39,874 nucleotides of DNA, taken from NCBI GenBank assembly GCA_964242415.1, contig CAXTAT010000041.1:1-39874 (forward strand), in the 5' to 3' direction. Within the stretch, counting starts at the first letter, position 1. Each line of letters begins with the position of its first letter. Both the position numbers and the translations under genes were made by a program. The notes under the pieces are model-generated. The model was not told where the DNA came from. It saw nothing but the letters and a program-made list of their open reading frames with translations, and searched no databases. This document shows, piece after piece, positions 23,348-31,552 of this stretch. The DNA comes from DASWOJ01 sp964242415. GTDB lineage: Bacteria > Pseudomonadota > Alphaproteobacteria > Acetobacterales > Acetobacteraceae.

Positions 23348-25752
23348 TCAGGCTGTTATGTCGACGCCGTCGTGTTGCCGGGTGCGGGCCGACGAACGCC
23401 CGGTGCCAGCGTCGCCGGCGAGGAGTTGATAGCCGCCCCCGCCCTGTCCGCCAGACTGCGAGCCGCCAGACTGCGAGCCGCCAGACTGCGAGCCGCCAGA
23501 CTGCGAGCCGCCNNNNNNNNNNNNNNNNNNNNNNNNNNNNNNNNNNNNNNNNNNNNNNNNNNNNNNNNNNNNNNNNNNNNNNNNNNNNNNNNNNNNNNNN
23601 NNNNNNNNNNNNGCGAGCCGCCAGACTGCGAGCCGCCAGACTGCGAGCCGCCAGACTGCGAGCCGCCAGACTGCGAGCCGCCCCCTTGTGACGAGCCTGG
23701 CGCAGACCCGTCCCGCCCCGCACCCATGCCGGCGGACCCGTTGCCGCCCGACTGCGGCAGACCCGGCGGCGGCAGACCCGGCGGCGGTGGAATAAGCGTC
23801 GCAGCGGTGCTGGCGCCCGGCTGCCCCAAGCCGAAGTGCAGGATACGCCCCTCGGCCGGCAGCCCCGCCGCATCCAGCGCGCGATGCAGCGCCGGCTGGT
23901 CGCGCATGAGGAGCAGCAGCGTCTCCGGGCGCTCGACGAGCAGGCTTACCTTGGTCGGCCCATCCGGCGCACGCTCGACGCCGATCTGCACCGCTCCCAA
24001 CTCGGCCGGGGCGAGGTGCAGGGTTAGCCGTTGCGGGAGAGTGGGCGACGCGAAGGCCCGGGCGAGCTGTTCGACGGCCGGCGGGGCAGGGGCGCCAAGG
24101 TTGGCGGCCGTATTGGCGTCTTGGGCCGAGGCGGGCCGTGCAGGTGCTGTCACACCTGTGGCGGCGGGGCCGGCTGGCGCGAAAAGCCTGGCCGCGTCGG
24201 CTGCTGCGCCTGTTGCACCGAGAGCAGTGAGATCGGTCGGCACGGCATCTGGCCCTGGGAACGCCAGCCCGGCAGCGGCCAGCCCGGCGCCTGCCGACGG
24301 CAACGCGGCAGGTGAGCCTGCCACCACCTGCCTGCTGTCGTGGGCAGGTGACGCGCTGACCGCATCCCCAGGCTGGGCCTGCAACGCATTGCGTTGGGCG
24401 ACAAGCATGTTGGGCAGCGCCGCCATACCCTGGGAGGGCTGATCCGTCGCCGCGCTCCCGCCACCGAGAACGGCGGCCTTCGCGCCCGGCGCTGATCCCG
24501 CCGACGCGGGCTGGGGAACATTGGGCTGGGCCGTCCTTTGCGCGCCCGCGGCAGGGGCGGTCCCGCCGACCGTGGGAGCAGCCTGCATGGCGGCGCTGCC
24601 GCGGCTGGTCGGCGTTGGCTGGGCAGGATTGCCGGCCCTGGCCGCCGCAGCCGTTGCGGGACCTGCCCGGCCCCGTCCCTGCGGCAGGCTGAGGTGCGGC
24701 CCGCCGTCTGGGGGAGTTGCCGTGCCGAGGCCGCTGGTGTCCGCCGGTTCAAGTCCCGGCGCATCCGGCGGCGGTGCACCGGACGGCCCTGGCACCTGAC
24801 CTGGTCCGGCCGCCACTGCCGCGCTGGCCTGGCTGGAGTCGGGGCCGCCCAGGCTGCTGCCAGCCAAGCCGCCCACAGCCGGAGGGATGCCTCCGGGCTG
24901 GGTTGACGTTGCCGGACTGGAGATCGCAGCACTGGACATCGCAGGATTGGCTGTGCCCTGCAGGGCGTAGGTCTGCACCGCGAATGCAAGGCTGTCTTTG
25001 GCAGGCAGCACGCCCGCCGTCGCAGCGGCAGGAGCGTCGCGGCTTCCGCTTGGTGCCCTCCGTGCGACCATGGCGGGACGCGCCACGTCCAGGGCGGTGG
25101 CAGCAGCCGGCAAGCCCGCTTGCATCCCCAACGCCGGCGTTGAAGGCAGTGCCAGCATGCCCGGCGGCATGGCGCCAGGAGCTGCGTCGGGCACCATGTC
25201 GGCCGTCCCGGGCGCTGGCGCCACAGTCGCCAGGTCAGCCGCGGCAGTTGGAGCGGTCGCGCCCAAAGGGGCGGCTGCGTCCAAGGAAGCCGAGGACGGC
25301 GCGATGATGGTTCCAGCCTGACCGGGGACGCCTGACGATGGTGGCGCTGCCCTGCTGGTTCTGCCGTTGACCGGCTGCGCCACGCCGCCGCTCACTCGGC
25401 GATGCGTGCTGGCCTGCAACGGGCCGCCCGCCTGCAGCGCCGCGTCACGGGAGCCGAATGGCGTGTGCGGGCCTGGGTCATCCTGCTTGATCGCCACGTT
25501 CCCACCCGCGGCAGCCCCAGGCGCTGCGCCCCCTGTTGCAGGGTCATGTGCATCCACCGCCGCCCCCGGCGCGCCTTGCACTGCCGATGGCGGAGCGGAC
25601 GCCGTGGCGCCGCCGTCCATCTGCCCCAGCATCGCCCCGAACGCCGTCGCCGGTGGCTGTGCCGACCCGGCCCGCGCCGCTGCAGACGGTGCGGCTGCGG
25701 GCTGGGTCGGCACAGCCGAAGGGAGAAGGGTTGGGGCGGCTCGGGGGATCAT
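23348..25752 (-). CDS. fliK: Flagellar hook-length control protein FliK (contains assembly gap)
   Basis: About 770 residues plus an unknown number of repeats. Most of the protein (1 to about 590) is Ala/Pro/Gly-rich and disordered, as in FliK rulers. The Flg_hook domain follows: LPQRLTLHLAPAELGAVQIG, VERAPDGPTKVSLLVERPE, LLLLMRDQPALHRALDAAGL, EGRILHFGLGQ. A (GGSQS)n tract comes next, broken by 100 Ns. Past the gap, reading on in the GGSQS frame gives GGQGGGGYQLLAGDAGTGRS and a DGVDITA end with TGA at 23350-23348, a plausible FliK C-terminus. The AARSL frame is an artefact of the 100-N placeholder. The sigma-54 promoter is so close that ATG 25752 would be nearly leaderless. Confidence 0.88.
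23449..23682. repeat. 15-bp tandem repeat in fliK encoding (GGSQS)n, spanning an assembly gap
   Basis: Plus-strand unit AGACTGCGAGCCGCC. Four perfect units precede the gap (23453-23512); 10 bp of a unit plus four perfect units follow it (23613-23682). The fliK-sense product is GGSQS repeated. Units are identical at DNA level, which suggests recent expansion or homogenisation. Being a multiple of 3, copy-number change would alter FliK length without a frameshift. Confidence 0.95.
23513..23612. other. Assembly gap (100 N placeholder)
   Basis: Exactly 100 N inside the fliK repeat. Flanking phase requires a true gap of 15k+5 bp, so 100 is not the real length. Confidence 0.97.
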
Positions 25753-25763
25753 GCCCAGGCTAC

Positions 25764-25779
25764 AGCAAGCGCCGGGCCA
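25764..25779 (-). promoter_or_regulatory. Sigma-54 promoter of fliK-flgD
   Basis: Minus-strand TGGCCCGGCGCTTGCT: -24 GG and -12 GC separated by exactly 10 bp, a close match to TGGCAC-N5-TTGCW. The -12 C is 12 nt before the fliK ATG, so the transcript would begin at or next to the start codon. Confidence 0.7.
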
Positions 25780-25841
25780 CACGCTGCCGGTCCGCAGGCC
25801 CGTTGCGGTTCCCACGTTTCCATAGGCGCAGGCGCCTGTCG

Positions 25842-25860
25842 CCCGGCACAACCTGCCGGT
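25842..25860. promoter_or_regulatory. Candidate FlbD-binding (ftr-like) palindrome between fliK and flgE
   Basis: CCCGGCACAACCTGCCGGT: same CCCGGCA-N5-TGCCGG layout as the site upstream of fliF. It lies about 75-95 bp from both sigma-54 promoters, a suitable enhancer distance for divergent activation. Confidence 0.5.
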
Positions 25861-25866
25861 CCCAAC

Positions 25867-25894
25867 ATGCCGGGCAGACCGCGTTTGCCGGCAT
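25867..25894. promoter_or_regulatory. Second palindrome, possible FlbD enhancer half of the pair
   Basis: Outer arms ATGCCGG and CCGGCAT, with inner GGGCA and TTTGCCGG. It has the same core elements as the neighbouring 19-bp palindrome but a longer centre. Seven bases separate the two, so they could form a tandem enhancer. Confidence 0.35.
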
Positions 25895-25934
25895 GGCATC
25901 GGCTTGCAACCCTGCATCCGGGCGTCCTCGGCCG

Positions 25935-25949
25935 TGGCACGGTTCCTGC
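25935..25949 (+). promoter_or_regulatory. Sigma-54 promoter of flgE-flgK-flgL
   Basis: TGGCACGGTTCCTGC: -24 GG and -12 GC separated by 10 bp, with the full TGGCAC half. It lies about 73 bp upstream of the flgE ATG, giving a leader of about 60 nt with an AGGAGAG ribosome-binding site. Confidence 0.7.
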
Positions 25950-26022
25950 CTAGTGCCCCACGCCACCCGCCGGCCCGCCGGCATCCACCGGTCCGCCGGC
26001 ATCCACCATCAGGAGAGCACCT

Positions 26023-27360
26023 ATGTCGCTGTTCGGCGCCATGAATACCGCGATCAGCGGGCTGAACGCCCAATCCGCCGCGTTCAGCAACATCGGCGAC
26101 AACGTCGCCAACAGCCAGACGGTCGGCTTCAAGCGCGTCGATACCGCGTTCGAGGACTATCTCACCACCAGCTCCCCGCTGGTCAACCAGTCGGGCGCTG
26201 TCGTGGCCCGGCCGGACTACGTCAACACCGTGCAGGGCACCGTGACGCAGACCGACCAGCCGCTGAACCTGGCCATTGGCGGGCAGGGCTTCTTCGCCGT
26301 CAGCCAGGAGACCAGCTCGGCCAACGGCGTCGGCACGTTCGCCCCACAGACCCAGTACACCCGCACCGGGGATTTCCACCTCGACAACAACGGCTACTTG
26401 GTGAACAGCGCCGGGGGCGTGCTGAACGGCTGGATCGCCGGGCCGACCGGCGCGATCGACAGCACGAAGGTGGCGCCGATCCAGATCGGCCAGTCCGCGT
26501 TCAGCCCGGTCGCCACGGCGGAGGTCTCGTTGATCGCCAACCTGCCGGCGACGCCGACCAGCACGGCGCCGGCCAGCAGCCCGGTGCAGGTCTTCGACGC
26601 GCTCGGCAACGCGCAGACGCTGCAACTGTCCTGGACGCAGCAGCCGCCCTCCGTCGCCGGCACCCCGTCGAACGCCTGGACGGTCAACATCGCCACGGCC
26701 AATGGCACCAGCCTTGGCTCGGCGAACATCGCCTTCGGCACCCAGGGTACCCCGGCCGGCACCATCAGCGGCATCTCCAACATCGTGGCCGGCACCGGAA
26801 CGACGGTGCCGGACGGGTCGCTGGTGTCCGGGAGCGCCTTCGCTGCCGGGTCCCCGGCGACGTTGACGCTCAATGCCAACTTCGGCTCCGGCACGCAGCC
26901 GATCACGCTCAACCTGGGCACCTACGGCCAGGGCAACGGCCTGACCCAGTTTGCCGGCAACAGCTTCGCCGTGAAGTCGCTGACGCAGGACGGGGCGGCG
27001 CCGGGCAGCTTCAGCGGCGTGGTCACCAAGTCGAACGGCGACGTGGTGGCGAACTACGACAACGGGCAAAGCCGCACGGTGGCGCACGTGCCGCTGACGC
27101 TGTTCACCAATCCCGACGCGCTGCAGCGGCAGAACGGCCAGGCCTTCACCGCGACGAAGGAGAGCGGCGGGGCGCAGACCCTGGCCTCGGGCGGCAACGG
27201 CGCCGGCAACCTGCTGACCAGCTCGGTCGAGGGCAGCAACGTCGATATCGCCAGCGAGTTCAGCAAGCTGATCGTCGCCCAGCGCGCCTACTCCGCCAAC
27301 ACCAAGGTGGTGACGACCGCCGACGACCTGCTGCAGCAGACCCTCGACATGAAGCGGTAA
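26023..27360 (+). CDS. flgE: Flagellar hook protein FlgE
   Basis: 445 residues. N-terminal D0 rod/hook motif MSLFGAMNTAISGLNAQSAA and NIGDNVANSQTVGFKRVDT, then YLTTSSPLVNQSGAV, the FlgE/FlgF/FlgG stretch LNLAIGGQGFFAVS and YTRTGDFHLDNNGYLVN, a variable D2-like middle, and the C-terminal D0 coiled-coil helix SSVEGSNVDIASEFSKLIVA and QRAYSANTKVVTTADDLLQQ. It builds the extracellular hook, exported through the flagellar type III system without a cleaved signal. First gene of the plus-strand flgEKL operon under a sigma-54 promoter. Confidence 0.96.
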   Translation: MSLFGAMNTAISGLNAQSAAFSNIGDNVANSQTVGFKRVDTAFEDYLTTSSPLVNQSGAVVARPDYVNTVQGTVTQTDQPLNLAIGGQGFFAVSQETSSANGVGTFAPQTQYTRTGDFHLDNNGYLVNSAGGVLNGWIAGPTGAIDSTKVAPIQIGQSAFSPVATAEVSLIANLPATPTSTAPASSPVQVFDALGNAQTLQLSWTQQPPSVAGTPSNAWTVNIATANGTSLGSANIAFGTQGTPAGTISGISNIVAGTGTTVPDGSLVSGSAFAAGSPATLTLNANFGSGTQPITLNLGTYGQGNGLTQFAGNSFAVKSLTQDGAAPGSFSGVVTKSNGDVVANYDNGQSRTVAHVPLTLFTNPDALQRQNGQAFTATKESGGAQTLASGGNGAGNLLTSSVEGSNVDIASEFSKLIVAQRAYSANTKVVTTADDLLQQTLDMKR

Positions 27361-27396
27361 TCCCATGGCGATGCGCCTGCCCATTGGACCCACGGC

Positions 27397-28764
27397 ATGA
27401 GCCTGAACGGCGCCCTCGGGGTCGCGACGTCCGGGCTGGACAGCATCACGCGCCAGTTGGCGGTGACGTCGCAGAACATCGCCAACGCCGGCAACACGGG
27501 CTACACGCGCGAAAGCCAGACGGTCACGGCTGCGACCGACGGGACCGAGGGGATCGGCGTCCGCAGCGGCTCGGTCACCCGTGCGTTGGATGTGGCGCTG
27601 CAGTCGCAGGCCGTCGCCTCCGCCGCCACCCTGGCCGGGCAGCAGGTGGGCTCCGATGCGCTGGCGGGCATCGATGCGGCGTCGGGCGCGCCAGGCAGCG
27701 GCACGGACCTGCCGGGGCTGCTGGGCAAGCTGCAGAACAGCTTCTCCACCCTGGCCAACGACCCGGCGAACTCCGCGCAACAGGCCCAGGTGCTGGTGCA
27801 GGCCGGCGCCTTGGCGCAGGGACTGAACGGGGTGGGGCAGGCGGTGTCCACGGCGCGCCAGACGGCGCAGGACAGCATCGTCGCCGACGTGGGCACGGCC
27901 AATGCGGCGCTGCATAGCCTGGGCGTGCTGTCGGACCAGGTGATCGCCGCGCAGGCCCGCGGCGACAGCACCGCCAGCCTGGAGGACGCCCGGGACGCGC
28001 AAATCCAGGTGGTGGCGAACCTGACCGGCGCGAGTTTCCTGCGGCAGTCCAACGGCGACCTGCTGGCCATCGCCAGCGGCGTGTTGCTGCCGTTGCGCTC
28101 CTCCTCCGGGCCGCTGGCCATCCAGGCGGCGACGCTGGCGCCGAACACGCCGGCCGCCGCGGTGCCGGCGCTGACGGTTGCTGGGATCAACGTGACGAGT
28201 GCGTTGAGCGGCGGGCGGATCGGCGGCAACCTGGCGCTGCGGGACACGACGCTGCCGGCCATCCAGGCGGGCCTGGACAGCGTCGCCAGCAACCTGGCCA
28301 GCGGGTTCACCGCATCGGGGCTGACGCTGTTCACCAACCCGGGCGGCGCGGCGCCGACCCCGCCCGCGACCGGGTTCGCGCAGACCATCCAGGTGTCGGC
28401 GGCGGTGCAGGCCACGCCGTCCATCCTGCGGGACGGCGCCGGCGCGGCCGGGCCAGCCGGGAGCACGGCATTGATCAACAGCGTGCTCGATGGCGTGCTG
28501 GGCAACAGCAGCGGGTCGCTGCAGTCGCAGGCGGTGTCGCTGACGGCCGGCGTCGCGCAGCAGGCGTCAACGGCCTCGGCGGAGCTGGTCACCGGCAAGG
28601 CCGTGCAGACCTCGCTGCAGGCCAAGCTGACGGCGGGCAGCGGCGTGTCGGTGGACTCCGAGCTGTCGTCCCTCGTGCAACTGCAAGCCGCCTATGGCGC
28701 CAACGCCAAGGTGGTCGCAGCCACGCAAACGCTGTGGACGGCCCTGCTGGCCATCGTGCCGTAG
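27397..28764 (+). CDS. flgK: Flagellar hook-associated protein FlgK (HAP1)
   Basis: 455 residues, on the short side for FlgK. N-terminal MSLNGALGVATSGLDSITRQ, SQNIANAGNTGYTRESQTV, a helical D1 region with LPGLLGKLQNSFSTLANDPA (typical FlgK), and the C-terminal VDSELSSLVQLQAAYGANAK with VVAATQTLWTALLAIVP. It joins hook to filament. The spacer from flgE is 36 bp and includes an 11-codon frame (27365, MAMRLPIGPTA) whose TGA overlaps the flgK ATG; probably incidental. Confidence 0.94.
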   Translation: MSLNGALGVATSGLDSITRQLAVTSQNIANAGNTGYTRESQTVTAATDGTEGIGVRSGSVTRALDVALQSQAVASAATLAGQQVGSDALAGIDAASGAPGSGTDLPGLLGKLQNSFSTLANDPANSAQQAQVLVQAGALAQGLNGVGQAVSTARQTAQDSIVADVGTANAALHSLGVLSDQVIAAQARGDSTASLEDARDAQIQVVANLTGASFLRQSNGDLLAIASGVLLPLRSSSGPLAIQAATLAPNTPAAAVPALTVAGINVTSALSGGRIGGNLALRDTTLPAIQAGLDSVASNLASGFTASGLTLFTNPGGAAPTPPATGFAQTIQVSAAVQATPSILRDGAGAAGPAGSTALINSVLDGVLGNSSGSLQSQAVSLTAGVAQQASTASAELVTGKAVQTSLQAKLTAGSGVSVDSELSSLVQLQAAYGANAKVVAATQTLWTALLAIVP

Positions 28765-28765
28765 G

Positions 28766-29740
28766 ATGTCAGGCACGATCGGCAGCATCGGCGGCGGCGG
28801 GATTGGCCTGTTGCAGGCCCTGACGGCGGACAGCAGCACCATACGCGACCAGCTTGCGGTGGTGACGCAGCAGACCGCGAGCGGCAAGGTGTCCACCAGC
28901 TATGCCGGGCTAGGGGCGGGGGCGCGCACGTCACTCAACCTGACGCCGCAGATCGAGCAACTGGGCACCTGGTCCTCGAACATCGACAGCGCGACGGCCC
29001 GGCTGGGGGTGACGCAGTCGGCGCTGACCAGCATCACCTCCATCGCGTCCACGTTCCTGGCCAAGGCCGCCACCCTGAACGGCCTGACCCCGGGCGTGAC
29101 CGCAGACGTTGCCGCGCAGGCGAAAACGGCGCTGGTGCAGGTGGCGCAACTGCTGAACAGCAAGGTGGGCGACACCTACGTGTTCGCCGGGCAGGACACG
29201 GCCAACCCGCCGGTCCCCGATACCACCGCCGCGACGCTGATCACGAACCTGCTGGGCAGCGACACCGCGACGCCGCCGTTCTCCACGACTCTCGGCACGG
29301 CGGTCCCGACGGTGCAGACCGGGCCGGGCGAGCGGGCGCCGGTGGGCGTGCTGGCCAACCAGAACACCTTGGCGGTGTCTGCGGCGCCCTCCACGGGGTC
29401 CTACATGCGGGACATCATGCGCGCCCTGGCGACCCTGGCGACCACCGCGGACGGCCCCGGCCTGCAGGCCACCGCCGCCGACACGTCGGCCCGGCTGCAT
29501 TCGGCCATCAGCGCGGCGTCGAGCGAGGCCGGGGCGCTCGGCGACGTGCAGGCGGGCCTGGCCACCCGCAAGACGGACCTGACGGACCTGCAGACGACGC
29601 TGACGGCCCAGGTGTCCGGCGTGGAGAACGTGGACATGGCGGCAGCATTGATCCAGGTGACGCAATTGCAGACGCAGTTGCAGGCGTCCTACCAATTGAT
29701 CGCTGGAGTGAAGGACCTGACGTTGTCGAAGTATATATGA
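28766..29740 (+). CDS. flgL: Flagellar hook-filament junction protein FlgL (HAP3)
   Basis: 324 residues. Flagellin-like D0/D1 N-terminus: RDQLAVVTQQTASGKVSTSY then AGLGAGARTSLNLTPQIEQL, and DSATARLGVTQSALTSI. GDTYVFAGQDTANPPVPD is the typical FlgL mid-motif. The C-terminal helix is VENVDMAAALIQVTQLQTQL with QASYQLIAGVKDLTLSKYI. ATG 28766 is one base past the flgK stop (TAGGATG), so it is tightly coupled. It completes the hook-filament junction with FlgK. No flagellin gene is in the window. Confidence 0.94.
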   Translation: MSGTIGSIGGGGIGLLQALTADSSTIRDQLAVVTQQTASGKVSTSYAGLGAGARTSLNLTPQIEQLGTWSSNIDSATARLGVTQSALTSITSIASTFLAKAATLNGLTPGVTADVAAQAKTALVQVAQLLNSKVGDTYVFAGQDTANPPVPDTTAATLITNLLGSDTATPPFSTTLGTAVPTVQTGPGERAPVGVLANQNTLAVSAAPSTGSYMRDIMRALATLATTADGPGLQATAADTSARLHSAISAASSEAGALGDVQAGLATRKTDLTDLQTTLTAQVSGVENVDMAAALIQVTQLQTQLQASYQLIAGVKDLTLSKYI

Positions 29741-29916
29741 CGTCCCTGTTGACGCTCCTGGCGGCCAGCCTGGTGGCGCCAACCGCCCTTGGCTGCGGCT
29801 GCCCCGGTTCCGGGCCTTGCCGTCATTGCGAGCCGGCTTCGGCGCGGCAATCCAGAAGCGGCGTGGACGGGGCTTGCCCACCTGGATTGCCGCGCCGCAA
29901 GTGCGGCCCGCAATGA
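29737..29916 (+). CDS. Small ORF with signal-like N-terminus running into the palindromic repeat
   Basis: 59-codon frame overlapping the flgL stop (ATGA). The N-terminus MTSLLTLLAASLVAPTALGC is hydrophobic and ends in a lipobox-like ALGC. From about residue 28 the product is encoded by repeat copy D. It is either the 5' stub of a gene interrupted by the repeat or a fortuitous frame. No homologue recognised. Confidence 0.25.
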   Translation: MTSLLTLLAASLVAPTALGCGCPGSGPCRHCEPASARQSRSGVDGACPPGLPRRKCGPQ

Positions 29917-29919
29917 CGG
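29820..29919. repeat. Dispersed intergenic palindromic repeat, copy D
   Basis: Well-preserved copy: left arm CCGTCATTGCGAGCCGGCTT then CGGCGCGGCAATCCAG; right arm CTGGATTGCCGCGCCGCAAG then TGCGGCCCGCAATGACGG. Nearly perfect complementarity over ~36 nt. It lies between convergent flgL and the metalloprotease gene and could terminate both. Confidence 0.87.
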
Positions 29920-29983
29920 CATGCTCTGACCGGTCAAATGCATGGACGGCTTATCGAAATTCCGCAGCCTTCAAAGTGCCCCT

Positions 29984-30982
29984 TCAGATGAACCGCGTCG
30001 CGTTGCTGATCAGCGTTGCATCGTTGTCACTGCCCCCGCCCAGCATCGCGCTGCTCGTTGCGCTGCCCAGCGAGAAGTGCGCCGTGCCGTTCGAGTAGAG
30101 CGCAGCCGCGCCCGGCACGACGGACGTGCCGTCGAGCTGGACGCTGTCAATATACAGGTTGCGGTCCGTGTCAGGGGTTCCGCCCCAGGCGTCGTTGATG
30201 AAGCTGATCGCCAGGTCATGCGCCCCGGCGCCGAGCGAGCCTTGGAATGTGAAGGTCTGGTCCTGCCCCAGGCCGTGCAAGGCCGTGACCGTCTGCACGC
30301 CGCTAAGCTGCTGTCCGTCAAGGCTGACGATGAACTGGGCGTCGCCAAGCCAAGCGTCTTCGGACAGGTTCAGCGCGATCACGTCGGACGGGCTGGGCGC
30401 TGCAACCGGCGCCGGCGTGCTGGCAGGGGCGCCATAGAGGGCCTGGATGCCGGCAATGTCGGTCCCGTCGAGGGTCTGGTTGTTCGAGCCGACCGAGGCG
30501 TACATGACCGCGTTCGGGTCCGAGGCGTGGGCGAGGCCCAGCGCATGGCCGATCTCATGCAGCGCGACCTGCTCCAGGGTCGCCGATGTCCCGTTGTAGG
30601 TGTAGTTGCCCGAGCCATTCGGGGTTGCCGAGAACTGGCTCGGGTCCTCCAGCCGGACCACCTCATCCGGCACGAAATGGCCTGCGCCGTCCCAAAGCAG
30701 GTTCGTCTGGCCGATGATCCCCGTCGATGCGGTGTTCAGGTCGCCGAAGCCGATGCGGATGTCGGCAAAGCCGTTCGGGTCCGAGGTGTCGGCAACCTGC
30801 GTGAACGTCAGCGGGGCGACGGACGACCACTGCTGCAGTGCCCACTGGATTGCGCTCTGGTAGCTCGCTGAGATCGCACTGCTGAACGGATCGGAAGCAT
30901 CGTTGCCGTAGTTGGAGGTGGCGAAGCTCCAGGTAATGTTGGTGCTGGCCCACTGGGCGCCCTCAAGAGCATAGCTGGACAT
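29984..30982 (-). CDS. Matrixin-like (M10) metalloprotease with C-terminal carbohydrate-binding-type module
   Basis: 332 residues. Metzincin zinc motif HEIGHALGLAH (142-152) with Glu143 catalytic and Met160 in the Met-turn (NAVMYASVG); upstream ADIRIGFGDLN and WDGAGHFVPDEVV fit the matrixin fold. A Pro/Ala linker (188-199) leads to a C-terminal beta module (about 200-290: LNLSEDAWLGDAQFIVSLDG ... AHDLAISFINDAWGG ... DTDRNLYIDSVQLDG), resembling Ca-dependent xylan-binding CBM modules. No signal peptide or propeptide is seen; the start is MSSYALEGAQWASTNITWSF. Export by a type I system, as for serralysins, is possible but no RTX repeats are present. An AT-rich promoter with a palindrome lies upstream. 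Substrate unknown. Confidence 0.82.
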   Translation of the reverse strand: MSSYALEGAQWASTNITWSFATSNYGNDASDPFSSAISASYQSAIQWALQQWSSVAPLTFTQVADTSDPNGFADIRIGFGDLNTASTGIIGQTNLLWDGAGHFVPDEVVRLEDPSQFSATPNGSGNYTYNGTSATLEQVALHEIGHALGLAHASDPNAVMYASVGSNNQTLDGTDIAGIQALYGAPASTPAPVAAPSPSDVIALNLSEDAWLGDAQFIVSLDGQQLSGVQTVTALHGLGQDQTFTFQGSLGAGAHDLAISFINDAWGGTPDTDRNLYIDSVQLDGTSVVPGAAALYSNGTAHFSLGSATSSAMLGGGSDNDATLISNATRFI

Positions 30983-31000
30983 CGTCCCCCCTAGATAATT

Positions 31001-31020
31001 TTTGATACTGCACTATCAAA
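31001..31020. promoter_or_regulatory. Palindromic operator-like site upstream of the metalloprotease
   Basis: TTTGATACTGCACTATCAAA: 7-bp arms (TTTGATA/TATCAAA) around a 6-bp centre, in an AT-rich patch (about 30990-31030) that stands out in this GC-rich window. It ends about 20 nt upstream of the gene start, so it is a candidate repressor operator or 5'-leader hairpin. Confidence 0.5.
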
Positions 31021-31552
31021 TAATTTGAACGCCTGGACTGTAAGCAGCGACGACTCTCGACTCGCGCCTCGCCCGGCGTTACTTGAAGTTGAGGGGGCTA
31101 TGACATAGGGCGCAGCAGACGTCCATGTCGGTGCGATGCGGTATCAGCGCGCCTGATCACATCCGGACGATGCTGGAAATCCCCGACAAGGCTGGAAAGG
31201 CGGAACGCGGAGGTGGCGCCCGGCCCAGTGGACGTGGCTGAGCCAGCAACCGGGCCTGCGTTCGCCGAACACAGGCCGCCTCGCAGCCCGTCCTTCGCGA
31301 AGGTCGCCTCGCGGCAGTGCACCGTCCGCAGGCAACCATGCGCTGCGGCGCAGCCATGGTGCCGGGTCTTGCATCCGCAGGCCACAGACACCGCGCAGCG
31401 TCAGACTGGGCGGGCGGCGCTGGCCGGTCGAGCGCACCAGCGCCCGGCTGCTAGCGAACACGCACACCGGCCGGCAACATGGCCAGCTCGATGCGGCAGC
31501 CGAACGCACTCCGTTGCACGCAGGCTTGCCCGGGGATCGCAGGGACCGCGTT
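31021..31552. other. Intergenic region without recognisable gene
   Basis: About 530 bp between the metalloprotease promoter and the 3' end of the thiolase gene. Open frames on both strands (e.g. 31098-31391 minus, 31213-31578 plus) show low-complexity Arg/Ala/Cys-rich products with no recognisable motif. It may contain decayed sequence. Confidence 0.4.

Noticed and set aside
23449..23682. CRISPR array
   Set aside because: Units are contiguous 15-bp tandem copies without spacers and are in frame with fliK.
27365..27400. 11-codon leader peptide before flgK (MAMRLPIGPTA) with ATGA overlap
   Set aside because: Too short to separate from chance, with no ribosome-binding site of note.
23356..28002. 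A 1548-codon minus-strand frame spanning fliK and the antisense of flgE/flgK
   Set aside because: Only the part from 25752 downward is fliK. The upstream part is antisense low-complexity in a GC-rich genome, and the 3' AARSL frame exists only because 100 Ns were inserted.
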